From the NCBI GenBank assembly GCA_045615885.1, contig JAZLFR010000060.1, positions 1-64,000 on the forward strand: a DNA stretch of 64,000 bases, given 5' to 3'. The notes below the pieces were generated by a model, which did no database searches, had not been told where the DNA came from, and saw only the letters and a list, made by a program, of their open reading frames with translations. This document shows, piece after piece, positions 53,784 through 62,770 of the stretch. The first letter of the stretch is position 1. Each line of letters begins with the position of its first letter. A program made the position numbers and the translations under genes. The DNA is from UBA1765 sp045615885. GTDB taxonomy: Bacteria > Fibrobacterota > Fibrobacteria > Fibrobacterales > Fibrobacteraceae.

Positions 53784-53801
53784 TGTTCCTTGAAAGGAAC
53801 A
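53784..53801. promoter_or_regulatory. 18-bp palindrome upstream of dapA
   Basis: Perfect 8-bp arms TGTTCCTT / AAGGAACA around GA, where a -35 element would lie for the dapA box. It is a candidate operator; no regulator is known for it. Confidence 0.5.
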
Positions 53802-53832
53802 ATGTTTTGTGGCATTTGCCTAGTTTAAATGC

Positions 53833-53865
53833 AAAAATCCCGCGTCTTGCCGACGCGGGATTTTT
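53833..53865 (-). terminator. Intrinsic terminator of the OmpA/TT3R gene
   Basis: AAAAATCCCGCGTC / GACGCGGGATTTTT stem 25 bases after the OmpA-protein stop, with a T run after the stem on the minus strand. It separates this gene from dapA. Confidence 0.9.
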
Positions 53866-53889
53866 AGCCTAGACTTTCGTCAGTGTGAA

Positions 53890-56430
53890 TTATTCGAAGA
53901 ATTCAGCTACGCAAGCAGAAGCTTCTTCCACATTTCCATCAGCAACCGGCTTGATTTCAATGCGGCGGTTTTCTTCACGACCATCGCGAGTCTTGTTGTC
54001 TGCTACTGGAGCATCAGCACCGCAACCGACAACAGCCTTGATACGCTTCTTGTCGATGCCCTGCTTTACGAAGTAGTCGGCAACAGCCTTAGCACGGTCT
54101 TCAGAGAGCTTCTTGTTCTTAGCCGGCTTACCCTGACTATCAGTATGGCCCTGAACAACGAATTCAATGCCAAGGTAGTCCGGATCCTTCAACTGAGCGA
54201 TCGGGCCCTTCAAAGCGTTCTTGGCGTTCTTGTCAAGAACTGCCTTTCCGCTCGGGAAGGAGATGCCGTTCAAACGGATCGGCTTGAGAGCAACTTCAGC
54301 GCAACCGCTGTTAGCTACAGAACCAGAGTCAAGCGGGCAACGGTCAACGCCGGTGCAAACCTGAGCGAACTTATCCTGCAAGCCCTTCTTGGTTACCCAA
54401 GCATCGCAAACACCGTCATGATCCGGGTCCGGATCATCCATCGGGCAACCTCGTTCGTCAACGATACCGCCATCGTACGGGCACTTGTCAAGGCCGGTGC
54501 AAATGTCAGCATACTTTTCAAGCATACCCTTCTTGGTTACCCAAGCATCGCAAACACCGTCACCGTCAGCATCCGGATTTTCTGCTTCGCAACCTTCAGC
54601 ATCGAGTGTACCCGGAGTTGTCGGGCACTTGTCAACGCCCTGGCAAACACCTTCGTATTCACTGAGGAGATTCTTTTCGCTAACCCATGCATCGCAAACA
54701 CCATCCTTATCCTGGTCCGGATCACCCATCGGGCAACCGTCGTTGAATGCAGGACCGTATTCGTATTCGCACTTGTCGAGACCCTTACACTTCTTTGTGA
54801 TATACGGATCGTTCAACTTGTCTGCATTTTCAAAGAAGTAACCCATCTTCTTAGCAGTTACCCAGCCATCGCAAACGCCGTCACCGTCAGAGTCCGGATC
54901 TGGCCACGGGCAACCCTGGTTAGCTTCTGGACCAGCCTGGCCCGGGCACTGGTCGTAACCCTGGCAAACGCCGGAGAAGTCTGCAAGACGATTCTTCTGA
55001 GATACCCACGGATCGCAAATGCCATCACCATCAGCATCCGGATTGTCTTCCGGGCAGCCCATGTTGGATTCAGGACCCTTCTGGCCCGGGCAGTTATCGA
55101 TGCCGGAGCAAATGTCAGAGTACTTGCTCTGCATCTTCTTCTGGCTTACCCAAGCGTCGCAAACGCCGTCCTGGTCCGGATCCGGATCGTCAAGCGGGCA
55201 ACCATCTTCACCTTCGCCAGCTTCGTTCGGGCACTGGTCAATGCCTTCGCAAATGTTAGCAAACTGGCTGAGCAAGCCCTTTTCTGCAACCCACGGGTCG
55301 CAAATGCCATCTTCGTCAAGGTCCGGTTCTGCCCACGGGCAGCCGTCATTTCTGGAGTCACCAACCTGGTCTGGGCACTTGTCAACATCATCAGCAACGC
55401 CGTCGCCGTCACGGTCCGGGTCAATCAAGAAGCCAGACCATGTGAGGCCACCAAAGCCGTATGCCTTAGACATTGTGCGTGCACCGTAAACCCAAGGTCT
55501 TTCACCGGCAATGGAACCATCATGGTTCATACCACCGGTAACAGGCACATACTTGTCGCCACCGACATAGAAATGGCCGCCGACCTGGAGGTCAAGATGG
55601 CTGCCAATATGGAACACAAGACCAACGCTTGCTTCCATGATATCCATATTGTCCTTGACGTACTGACCATCCGGCATATCCATATAGAATTCACCGAAGA
55701 GGGAGACTACTTCAATCGGATAAACTTCAAGACCTGCGGCGAATGTGTAGAAGTCACCATACAAGTCATTGTCGATGGTAGTTCTATAGCCACCGTTCAA
55801 ATGAACAAGAAGCGGAGCTGCGTCAATCTTGCGCAAATCCATTGTAGCAGCAAGAGTTGCACGGAAAATGGACTGCCTATTACCATAAGCATAAGCGTTA
55901 CCATCGGCAGCCACATAGTCCGGTTCGCGAATCCACACACCACGCTTTTCTGTATTTGTGGTTGCGAAGTCGGCACCGAGAATCAAGGCTACATCAAAAA
56001 TCTGATCTTCCGGAAGCGGAGCACGAAGCTTCAAGCTACCACGAAGGTTACCGAGATAACCCGGTTGGATCTTATCGCAAGGGCCCTTTGAGCCATCGCA
56101 ATTGAAAGTCAACTGTTCAAAGTAGACCGGCATCATGACAGAAACATCGGCAATCTTCATGATACCGAAAGACATACCGATATAAGAACTCAAACCAATG
56201 AATTCGTTATTTTCAGCATAGCCATCCCTCCCCATGACGTTGTTACCGAAAACGCTTTTGTCGTTGGTAACATCATTCAAGAAAGAAATGGCGAGCTGAC
56301 CATGTTCCATGGACTGGGCTGAATAAGTCCTATCAAAGCCCAACTGGCCAGCCTTGTTTATCGTTTCATGGGCAAACGCCATAGAAGCCGATAAACCAAG
56401 TGCAGCCAAGTATTTGATGCAGTTGTTCAT
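53890..56430 (-). CDS. OmpA-family protein with expanded thrombospondin type-3 repeats
   Basis: An 846-aa outer-membrane protein. A signal peptide (about 1-20, ending MAFAHE) is followed by a barrel-like region (about 21-335) with amphipathic strands, eight tandem Asp-rich repeats (about 335-715) and an OmpA/peptidoglycan-binding domain (about 725-846: FPSGKAVLDKNAK, VVQGHTDSQGK, LSEDRAKAVADYFV, NRRIEI). Seven repeats share the pattern D.D.DG(V/I)CD.WV..K then a helix then C.G.D.C(P/E), an enlarged form of the calcium-binding TT3R unit. It would tie the outer membrane to peptidoglycan and expose a Ca-stabilised rod. AAGGAGATC precedes the ATG. It is monocistronic with a strong terminator. Confidence 0.93.
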   Translation of the reverse strand: MNNCIKYLAALGLSASMAFAHETINKAGQLGFDRTYSAQSMEHGQLAISFLNDVTNDKSVFGNNVMGRDGYAENNEFIGLSSYIGMSFGIMKIADVSVMMPVYFEQLTFNCDGSKGPCDKIQPGYLGNLRGSLKLRAPLPEDQIFDVALILGADFATTNTEKRGVWIREPDYVAADGNAYAYGNRQSIFRATLAATMDLRKIDAAPLLVHLNGGYRTTIDNDLYGDFYTFAAGLEVYPIEVVSLFGEFYMDMPDGQYVKDNMDIMEASVGLVFHIGSHLDLQVGGHFYVGGDKYVPVTGGMNHDGSIAGERPWVYGARTMSKAYGFGGLTWSGFLIDPDRDGDGVADDVDKCPDQVGDSRNDGCPWAEPDLDEDGICDPWVAEKGLLSQFANICEGIDQCPNEAGEGEDGCPLDDPDPDQDGVCDAWVSQKKMQSKYSDICSGIDNCPGQKGPESNMGCPEDNPDADGDGICDPWVSQKNRLADFSGVCQGYDQCPGQAGPEANQGCPWPDPDSDGDGVCDGWVTAKKMGYFFENADKLNDPYITKKCKGLDKCEYEYGPAFNDGCPMGDPDQDKDGVCDAWVSEKNLLSEYEGVCQGVDKCPTTPGTLDAEGCEAENPDADGDGVCDAWVTKKGMLEKYADICTGLDKCPYDGGIVDERGCPMDDPDPDHDGVCDAWVTKKGLQDKFAQVCTGVDRCPLDSGSVANSGCAEVALKPIRLNGISFPSGKAVLDKNAKNALKGPIAQLKDPDYLGIEFVVQGHTDSQGKPAKNKKLSEDRAKAVADYFVKQGIDKKRIKAVVGCGADAPVADNKTRDGREENRRIEIKPVADGNVEEASACVAEFFE
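54295..55425 (-). repeat. Eight tandem TT3R-type repeats inside the OmpA gene
   Basis: Units of about 140-175 bases encode D(P/A)D.DG(V/I)CD(A/P)WV..K-type blocks. Unit 1 is a short classic TT3R. Units 2-8 have the 'CD.WV' insertion, and unit 5 is the longest (extra NDPYITKKC segment). Confidence 0.85.
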
Positions 56431-56559
56431 TGGATCTCCTTAACTTTTCACCAATTAATTAATACAATAACTGAATTATTTCCAAAGAAATAACATTATG
56501 CACACATAAAAAATAGATAGAATTTTAAATCTTGTCCATTGAGATTCAAATTTTAGTGT

Positions 56560-57282
56560 TCAAAACACCATGTTTTTGACATTGTTTTCAAATAAATCTG
56601 GATATTTTCTCCGAAGACTACAAAAGCCGGACGGACCGACAATAATATGGTCTAACATGTTGATTTGCAACAAGTTACCAGCAGCCACCAAAATTTGAGT
56701 CAGCTTTAAATCCTCCTTGCTCGGGAGCACCGACCCCGAGGGGTGGTTGTGTGCAAAAATGACGGCAACAGCCCTGTCTTCAATAGCCTTTACGAATGCT
56801 TCCCTCGGGTGGGCCAATGTCCTGTCGGCAACGCCACTTGTTAGCAGGTGCGTTCCAACCACAATGTTTGCCGAATTGAGCGAAATCATAGCGAAATGTT
56901 CTCTAGGTTCGAATTTCAAGAACGAAAAGTAGCGTACACAATCTTCCGGGCTTTTGGTTGTTTCGCAATTGCTAGCCAAAAGAAAACGGCTAGAAAGCTC
57001 CAAACAGGCAACAATCTGGCTCGCTTTTGCTTGACCGATTCCTCGAATTTTTTGGATTTCGGCAACCGTAGGCACCTTTGGGAGCTTCGAGAGGTAGTCC
57101 GAGAGTTCTTTCGATAGCTCAAATACACTTTTCCCGACTACACCACGGCCAAGAATCAAGGCGAGAAGCTCTTCGGTTGACATGGCGTTGGCTCCGGCCA
57201 AAAGGAGTTTTTCGCGCGGTTTGAGCGATTTGTCGAATTCAGGGGCAGAGTCTGCAAGAGAAAGTGGATTTGCGTTGTACAT
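56560..57282 (-). CDS. radC: RadC/JAB-domain protein
   Basis: A 240-aa protein of the RadC family. The N-terminal part has a helix-hairpin-helix-like segment (IQKIRGIGQAKASQIVACLEL); the C-terminal JAB/MPN domain has the metalloprotease-type motif HNHPSG with the upstream Glu region and DHIIVG. Despite the name, the family's role in DNA repair is doubtful and its substrate is unknown. The start at 57282 (MYNANPLS) has no visible ribosome-binding site, because the upstream spacer is made of repeats. It is not next to mobile-element genes here. Confidence 0.92.
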   Translation of the reverse strand: MYNANPLSLADSAPEFDKSLKPREKLLLAGANAMSTEELLALILGRGVVGKSVFELSKELSDYLSKLPKVPTVAEIQKIRGIGQAKASQIVACLELSSRFLLASNCETTKSPEDCVRYFSFLKFEPREHFAMISLNSANIVVGTHLLTSGVADRTLAHPREAFVKAIEDRAVAVIFAHNHPSGSVLPSKEDLKLTQILVAAGNLLQINMLDHIIVGPSGFCSLRRKYPDLFENNVKNMVF

Positions 57283-57397
57283 GTGTTAGGATCTAGGATT
57301 TAGGGGCTAGTGGTTAGACGAAAGACGATAGACGAAAGACGAAAGAGGATTGTTAAATTCCAGTGTTTAGGGTATAGGGTTCAGGGGCTAGGGGATA

Positions 57398-57445
57398 GAA
57401 TAGACGAGAGAACGGCTCTACGTGCCTACAGACGAGAGACGAGAG
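57398..57445. repeat. GACGAGAG-type 48-bp repeat, copy 2
   Basis: GAATAGACGAGAGAACGGC, then TCTACGTGCC and TACAGACGAGAGACGAGAG. It differs from copy 1 at only a few bases in the central palindrome. Confidence 0.75.
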
Positions 57446-57521
57446 GGATTATTTGGATCTAGGATTTAGTGAATGTTGATTTCCAATGTTTTAGGGTTCA
57501 GGGTATAGGGGCTAGGGGATA

Positions 57522-57560
57522 GAATAGACGAGAGAACGGCTCTACGAGCCTACAGACGAG
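57522..57560. repeat. GACGAGAG-type repeat, copy 3
   Basis: GAATAGACGAGAGAACGGC, then TCTACGAGCC and TACAGACGAG. It is truncated at the right relative to copies 1 and 2 and continues into a different unit. Confidence 0.7.
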
Positions 57561-57910
57561 ATGTGAGCAAACGAGGGTCGCGACCAAGCTTGCTTGGGCA
57601 TGACCGAGTGCAGCCACATCCTATGGCGAAGCCATGAATGACGAGTGAATTAGGGTATAGTGACTAGGATCTAGGATTTAGGATCTAGTGATTAGTGAAT
57701 TGAATTAAGAATGCAGAATTGTCTTCCTACTTCCGTCTTCCAACTTCCTACTAACTACTATTTTCCGTCTTCTAACTCCTGATTCCTGTCACTGACTCCT
57801 GATTCCTGTCACTGACTCCTGTCCTCTGTCTTCTGTTCTCTGTCCTCTACTATATAAAACGCTTTTTTCGGCATTTTACGGTAATAAATTTTTGTAAATT
57901 TATTATTACC

Positions 57911-58897
57911 ATGCAAAAGGTAATTCTGATAGTTACATTTGTAATTGCGGCAGTCTTTTTGGCACGCACCTTGAAAGAGCGTTCCGCAGAGCAAGCTGAA
58001 TTCGAGCGGCACGAAGCATTAGTAGCCACAGCTAATGAATGCCTAGATGCTTCGCAGTGGAAATGCGCCGAAGACGCCATAAATGCACTTTTGAAAGACT
58101 CCCCCACCGACCAGAATCTTCAGACCCACATGGCAGGCATTTTGCTGGAACAGGAACGTTACGAAGATTGCCTGAACTGGGTATCTTCGCTTGATTTCAG
58201 CAACAAGGATTTGGAATACCTTTCAAAAAAGGCAACGAGCCTGATCCGGGAAATGAATGAATTGAGTATCGAGAGTTCTGCTCATTTTAGGCTTGAATTT
58301 GAAGGACGCCCGTCAAGGACCGATGTCATTGAAGCACTCACAGTACTCGAAGTGGCATATGACTCCCTTTGCCATCTGTTTGATTTCTATCCAGAAAACA
58401 AGATGCCAGTCGTGCTTTACGAAGAACGTTCCTACCAAGGCGTCGGCCCCAGGCCGGATTGGGTTGCCGCAAGTTTTGACGGCAAGCTCAGAATCCCGAT
58501 AAACCTGATGAGAAACCGCGACTGGTATAGGCCGATTCTATTCCATGAACTTACCCACAGCTTTATCCGCGCCATGGCACGCAATTCAATTCCACTTTGG
58601 CTTAACGAAGGAATAGCTCAAGTCGTCGACGCGTCAAAAACTGACAAAGAACGACCGAACGGAGCGAAACCGACAATACAGGAATTATCCTCACCGTTTG
58701 TAGAGGTGAAAAATCGTGAAAAAGCGGAGCTGCTTTACTGGTATTCCGAAGCAATGACCCATAGGCTATTGCTCATCAACAATGATTTTCATATACTGAA
58801 ACAGGCTCTAACAGAAATATCCAAAACAAGAAATGTAGATTCCAGTCTTGAAAAGTTCTACAAAGTTACATCAGAAGAACTTCTAAAGGGGCTTTAA
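57911..58897 (+). CDS. Membrane-anchored gluzincin-like protein (peptidase MA-like)
   Basis: A 328-aa protein with one N-terminal membrane helix (MQKVILIVTFVIAAVFLARTL), then a TPR-like helical region (about 35-115: ANECLDASQWKCAEDAINALL) and a C-terminal domain with a zinc-peptidase motif HELTH (about 217-221) and a downstream Glu in WLNEGIAQ. This layout matches the peptidase_MA-like group of gluzincins. The catalytic domain is predicted to face the periplasm. Its substrate is unknown; activity is likely because all three ligands and the catalytic Glu are present. The ATG follows the repeat-rich spacer. The GH2-like gene follows after 95 bases. Confidence 0.8.
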   Translation: MQKVILIVTFVIAAVFLARTLKERSAEQAEFERHEALVATANECLDASQWKCAEDAINALLKDSPTDQNLQTHMAGILLEQERYEDCLNWVSSLDFSNKDLEYLSKKATSLIREMNELSIESSAHFRLEFEGRPSRTDVIEALTVLEVAYDSLCHLFDFYPENKMPVVLYEERSYQGVGPRPDWVAASFDGKLRIPINLMRNRDWYRPILFHELTHSFIRAMARNSIPLWLNEGIAQVVDASKTDKERPNGAKPTIQELSSPFVEVKNREKAELLYWYSEAMTHRLLLINNDFHILKQALTEISKTRNVDSSLEKFYKVTSEELLKGL

Positions 58898-58943
58898 AGC
58901 CCTTGGAGCTACATCCAACGGCACAAGCATAGACTGAATTTTC

Positions 58944-58951
58944 TATCTTTG
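58944..58951 (+). promoter_or_regulatory. TATCTTTG promoter box of the GH2-like gene
   Basis: TTTTCTATCTTTGCG, an exact TAnnTTTG, 42 bases upstream of the ATG at 58993. Confidence 0.55.
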
Positions 58952-58992
58952 CGGGAAAATAATTCATTTTATTCTTGAAACAAGGAAAACGG

Positions 58993-61809
58993 ATGAACAC
59001 TATCGTAAGTTTGAATGGCGAATGGGATCTCCTTTGGGATGTGGATGATATCGGTATCCAAAACCGTTGGTATGCCACAAATCCAGCTGGCGGAGAAAAG
59101 GTACAAGTTCCACATGTGTGGGAACGAGTATTTGAAAAGAAACTCTTCGCAACAGATTCTGCATTCTACTTTAAGCATTTCCGTATCGAATCGGGCAATT
59201 CCGCCAAGCACATTCTGCTTAAGTTTTCCCGTGTTTCCATCCATGCTACAGTCTGGGTCAATGGTAAATTCATGGGTACGCACTTTGGCGAAACAACCTC
59301 CTTTGAATTGGACATTACCAAGGCCGTAAAACTTGAAGAAGACAATGTTATTTGCGTTCGCGTGGCTAGCATGGGAGCTTCGAACAGCCGCATCGACTTT
59401 GGCCGCGATAGCGATGAAGATGCAGATGACCGCTATATCCATCCGTACGAAGCACCGATCAGCTTACCGTGGCAGCAGTACCCGTTCGGAGGCATTTTCG
59501 GAGATGTTACGCTTAACATCGGCCATTCCGCATTCATCACTGGAATCCAGCTTGAACCTGACATGGACCAAGAACGCGTCTCTGTAGAAGCCTACTTCAA
59601 TAACCCGCGCGGTTTCCAGTCCAAGCTCCACGTGTTGGTGCGCAATCCAGCTGGCGACGTGTCTGAAATGTACAAGGATTTGAAGCTCGAAAAGGAAAAC
59701 GGTTCCATCCGCTTTACCCTCAGCATCAAGGACTGGAAGAAGGAAAAATTCGTCTGGACTCCGGAACGCCCGAACCTCTTTGCAATCGAGCTTCAGCTTG
59801 AATCCACAAAGGCAAAGAAAGGTGAAACAGAACGCTCCGTATCTATCATGAAGGAGTTTGGCTTCCGCAAATTCGACTGCATCAACGGCGACTTCTATCT
59901 GAACGATTCCATCTTGAAAATTCAGGGTGTGAACTACACCCAGCATTGGAGCAAGGGCGGCCTTTGGACAGACAACAACAAGGATTTGAGAAAGGACCTC
60001 GAAGCAGTCAAGGCTGCAGGTTTCAATGCAATCCGCACGGGCGGAGCCCCTCTTACCGATGCAGCCCTTTCTATTTGCGATGAAATCGGCCTTCTCGTTT
60101 TCCAGGAACTCCCGATCTACACGATGCGCTCCTCCAAGCGCGGCCTTGAAATGGTTTACGAACTCGTCAAGGAAAGCATTATGGAACAGAAGCACCACCC
60201 GTCCATCGTAACCTGGGTGCTCGGTGCAGAAAACGGCTCCATGATGCTTGAAAACGGCACAAAGCTTTTGAAGGAAGTTGACAACTACGACATTAGCCGC
60301 CCAATCATCAGTAACCTGAACTGCGTCTACCTCGACAATGAAGAAGCATTGAAGAAGGACACAGGTAAATTGATGGGAGTTACCAATGACCGTACGATCA
60401 AGTATTCTTCCCACCGTATGCATTTGCGCATGAATCCGAACGCGAACTTGAGCGACTTCCTCAGCCACTATTGCAGCAAGGAAAATCTTGACGAAGTCAT
60501 GGTTCCTGATACAACTCTCGGAGACTCCAACTTCCAGGATGAATACGAAAAGTTCGTAATGGATGTTTCTGGCAAGATTCTCGTAACGCTCAAGAATCAC
60601 ATCTTGTTGCCAGAAAAGGCTACCGACGTAGACGGCGCTCGTGGTATAAAAAACGGCAAGTCCGTAAAGACTGCATTTAAGCAGATCGAGACTTTCGTGA
60701 AGTCCGACATCTCGGTTTGGCCGAACTTCGAATCGTTCCGTACAGATGCAAACCGCATTGCCTTGAAGAGCAAGATTGACCAGGTCACATCTCTCCAGAG
60801 CAATCCGCTTGTTTCTGGTTACATGCTCGATCAATGGGCAGACATCGGCACAGACTTCTCTGGGTTGACCGACGAAAACCGCAAGACGAAAAAACTTACA
60901 GATTTTGTAAAGCTTATTACCAAGCCGACACGCCTACTTGTAAGCTGTCTTGAACACACGGTTGCTGCAAACAGCGAACTTCCTTTCCAGCTCACATTGT
61001 TGAACAACGCTCGTTTAAAAGATGTCGTTGTCACCATGGAAATGTTCGACTCAAAGGGAAAAGTTGTAGTTTCCGACAAACAGAATTTGGAAGGAACCAC
61101 GAGCCTTACCCAACTCGGCATGTTCTCTCTCGAAACGCCAAAAGCTGCAGGTGAATACAAATTGAAATTCACGCTTGCCAATGGTTCTGATACGGTTGAT
61201 GTTGTTGAAGAAAACATTCGAGTTATTGACCACGAAGACATTCAGGATGTTCTTTCCAATGTGTCGTTCCTTGACAACTGCGAAGGCACAAGCGATGTTC
61301 TTGCAGCCCTCCGTGGTTCAGAACAGCTGATTTTCACGGCTAACTTGAGTTCCTGGAACGACGAAGTGATTTCACAGATTGTTGAAGTTACAAAGAACGG
61401 TGGCAAGACACTTCTGCTTTCTGACTTGACCAAGGAAGACATTGAATTTTTCAATGCAAGCCATCACTTTGACTGGGAATTGCAGTCCCACTTTACGACC
61501 GGCGCTTCTTCGCTCAGCTTGCACTACTTGCCGAAGGATTCCGCATTGAAATCTACATTCGGCGAAAGCGTGCTCGACGAAAAGGCTGCTGCCGTATTGC
61601 CGGGCGTTTCCCTGAACGAACTTGATGGAGCTACGGTGCTAGCCCGTTCCGTTTCTTTGGTCGATGAAGAAGTCAAGACCGGCGTGGATCTGCAGATTCT
61701 TCCGTTCGGCAAGGGAAAGATCATTCTTAACCAGTTCAACATCTTCGAAGGTCTCGAAACCAACGCCTTGGCAGACGCACTCTTCAAGAAGATCGTGGAA
61801 CTTGCCTAA
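58993..61809 (+). CDS. GH2-like glycoside hydrolase without signal peptide
   Basis: A 938-aa protein with the GH2 layout: a sugar-binding jelly-roll (about 1-180: SLNGEWDLLWD, WVNGKFMGTHFGETTSFELDI split in parts), an Ig-like domain (about 185-285), a TIM-barrel (about 290-640: FGFRKFDCINGDFYLN, QGVNYTQHW, LEAVKAAGFNAIRTGG, DEIGLLVFQELPIY) and C-terminal beta domains. The position of the acid/base is E413 in WVLGAENGS, where families normally have G-N-E; the Asn is Ala. No clear nucleophile Glu motif (such as SEFG) precedes the YMLDQWAD segment. It may be a diverged or non-catalytic member. No signal peptide is seen, so it is cytosolic. AAGGAAAACGG precedes the ATG. Confidence 0.75.
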   Translation: MNTIVSLNGEWDLLWDVDDIGIQNRWYATNPAGGEKVQVPHVWERVFEKKLFATDSAFYFKHFRIESGNSAKHILLKFSRVSIHATVWVNGKFMGTHFGETTSFELDITKAVKLEEDNVICVRVASMGASNSRIDFGRDSDEDADDRYIHPYEAPISLPWQQYPFGGIFGDVTLNIGHSAFITGIQLEPDMDQERVSVEAYFNNPRGFQSKLHVLVRNPAGDVSEMYKDLKLEKENGSIRFTLSIKDWKKEKFVWTPERPNLFAIELQLESTKAKKGETERSVSIMKEFGFRKFDCINGDFYLNDSILKIQGVNYTQHWSKGGLWTDNNKDLRKDLEAVKAAGFNAIRTGGAPLTDAALSICDEIGLLVFQELPIYTMRSSKRGLEMVYELVKESIMEQKHHPSIVTWVLGAENGSMMLENGTKLLKEVDNYDISRPIISNLNCVYLDNEEALKKDTGKLMGVTNDRTIKYSSHRMHLRMNPNANLSDFLSHYCSKENLDEVMVPDTTLGDSNFQDEYEKFVMDVSGKILVTLKNHILLPEKATDVDGARGIKNGKSVKTAFKQIETFVKSDISVWPNFESFRTDANRIALKSKIDQVTSLQSNPLVSGYMLDQWADIGTDFSGLTDENRKTKKLTDFVKLITKPTRLLVSCLEHTVAANSELPFQLTLLNNARLKDVVVTMEMFDSKGKVVVSDKQNLEGTTSLTQLGMFSLETPKAAGEYKLKFTLANGSDTVDVVEENIRVIDHEDIQDVLSNVSFLDNCEGTSDVLAALRGSEQLIFTANLSSWNDEVISQIVEVTKNGGKTLLLSDLTKEDIEFFNASHHFDWELQSHFTTGASSLSLHYLPKDSALKSTFGESVLDEKAAAVLPGVSLNELDGATVLARSVSLVDEEVKTGVDLQILPFGKGKIILNQFNIFEGLETNALADALFKKIVELA

Positions 61810-61827
61810 GCCAATACAGAATCAAGA

Positions 61828-61857
61828 TGCAAGAGGCAATGAGCTTGCCCTCTTGCA
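61828..61857. repeat. Hairpin between converging genes
   Basis: TGCAAGAGG / CCTCTTGCA arms with an inner CAA / TTG pair, just after the GH2-like stop, without a T tract. Confidence 0.5.
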
Positions 61858-61863
61858 TAAGTA

Positions 61864-61893
61864 AAAGAGAGCTCCGGCATTCGCCGGAGCTCT
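61864..61893 (-). terminator. Terminator of the folK-dNK-panC operon
   Basis: Near-perfect stem AAGAGAGCTCCGGC / GCCGGAGCTCTCTT around ATTC, 23 bases after panC. On the minus strand it runs into TTTTAC. It probably also stops the converging GH2-like transcript. Confidence 0.8.
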
Positions 61894-61915
61894 CTTGTCA
61901 TGCAGATTTAAAAAT

Positions 61916-62770
61916 CTACTTGCCCAATTCAACGTTGTCGATCAGGCGAGTCTTGCCAAAGAACGCGGCAACAAGAATGACGAGCTTTTCTTCACCAAGG
62001 TGACCGCTCACCTGCTTTTCGAGGGTGCTTGCGGAAGCGACTTCCACATACTGCACGGTACCGCGGCTCTTGATGATGGATTGAATTACAATGCTGCGAA
62101 TTTTTGTAACGCTGCGTTCGCCATTGTCGTAAGCGGTCTTCGCTTCGGCGAGGCCCTTAGAAATGCTGAGAGCGAATTCGCGATCTTGCGCAGAGAGATA
62201 TTCGTTACGGCTGGAACGAGCAAGGCCAGACGGTTCGCGCACAATTGGAACGCGAACAATCTGAATCGGGAAGTTCAAGTCACGAACCATCTTTTCGATA
62301 AGGAATACCTGCTGGTAATCCTTTTCGCCAAAGTAGGCAACGTCTGCGCCGCTAATCAAGAAAAGCTTTGCAACGACCGTGAGCACGCCTCTGAAATGCC
62401 CCGGGCGGTAAGCACCGCAATATAGGCCTTCGAGAGACTCATCGCGAATGGTTGTGAGAGGATCTCCATCCGGGTACATTTCCTGTACAGATGGAGCGAA
62501 TACGAAAGTGCCACCGTGTTCCTCGGCAAGTTTTGCATCGGCTTCCAGGCGGCGCGGGTATTTATCCAAGTCTTCGTTTTTGCCAAACTGAATCGGATTC
62601 AAGAAAACACTGATCACCGTTACGTCGCAATCGGCTGCACTGTGGTCAATGAGGCTCGCATGCCCTTCGTGCAAAGCCCCCATGGTAGGAACGAGCCCGA
62701 TTTTCTTCCCTTGCTTGCGAAGCGGGGCAAGAGTTTCACGCAATTCATTGATTGAAGAAATGATTTTCAT
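61916..62770 (-). CDS. panC: Pantothenate synthetase
   Basis: A 284-aa cytosolic enzyme that joins pantoate and beta-alanine using ATP, the last step of pantothenate synthesis. Motifs include VPTMGALHEGH (26-37), NPIQFGKNEDLDKYPR, GHFRGVLTVVAKLF, FGEKDYQQ and the RSSRNEYLS loop, all standard for PanC. Length is normal. AAGGT precedes the ATG, which directly abuts the stop of the deoxynucleoside kinase gene. No panB or panD is seen in the window. Confidence 0.98.
   Translation of the reverse strand: MKIISSINELRETLAPLRKQGKKIGLVPTMGALHEGHASLIDHSAADCDVTVISVFLNPIQFGKNEDLDKYPRRLEADAKLAEEHGGTFVFAPSVQEMYPDGDPLTTIRDESLEGLYCGAYRPGHFRGVLTVVAKLFLISGADVAYFGEKDYQQVFLIEKMVRDLNFPIQIVRVPIVREPSGLARSSRNEYLSAQDREFALSISKGLAEAKTAYDNGERSVTKIRSIVIQSIIKSRGTVQYVEVASASTLEKQVSGHLGEEKLVILVAAFFGKTRLIDNVELGK

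Larger units (their letters stand above)
57283..57850. repeat. Longest repeat-rich spacer (divergent)
   Basis: No gene is seen. The left part (57290-57470) has GGATCTAGGATTTAGGGGCT and AGACGAAAGACGATAGACGA units. Two GAATAGACGAGAGAACGGC elements lie at 57398-57445 and 57522-57560, and further TCTAGGATTTAGG units near 57670. The right part (57715-57850) is pyrimidine-rich (CTTCCTACTTCCGTCTTCC, GATTCCTGTCACTGACTCC repeated, TGTCTTCTGTTCTCTGTCC). The left and right parts are inverted relative to each other. Confidence 0.75.

Noticed and set aside
54295..55425. CRISPR-like regular repeats
   Set aside because: The repeats are coding, in frame, and give TT3R protein units; there are no unique spacers or cas genes.
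54145..56091. A 648-aa open frame on the plus strand opposite the OmpA gene
   Set aside because: Antisense shadow of the repeat-rich OmpA/TT3R gene; its apparent repeats mirror those of the true protein.
57283..57850. CRISPR array or origin of replication in the repeat spacer
   Set aside because: Units are degenerate and unequally spaced, with no conserved direct repeat/spacer layout and no DnaA-box cluster.
59464..60834. A 456-aa open frame on the minus strand inside the GH2-like gene
   Set aside because: The plus-strand GH2 motifs are clear; the antisense frame has no start signals or motifs.
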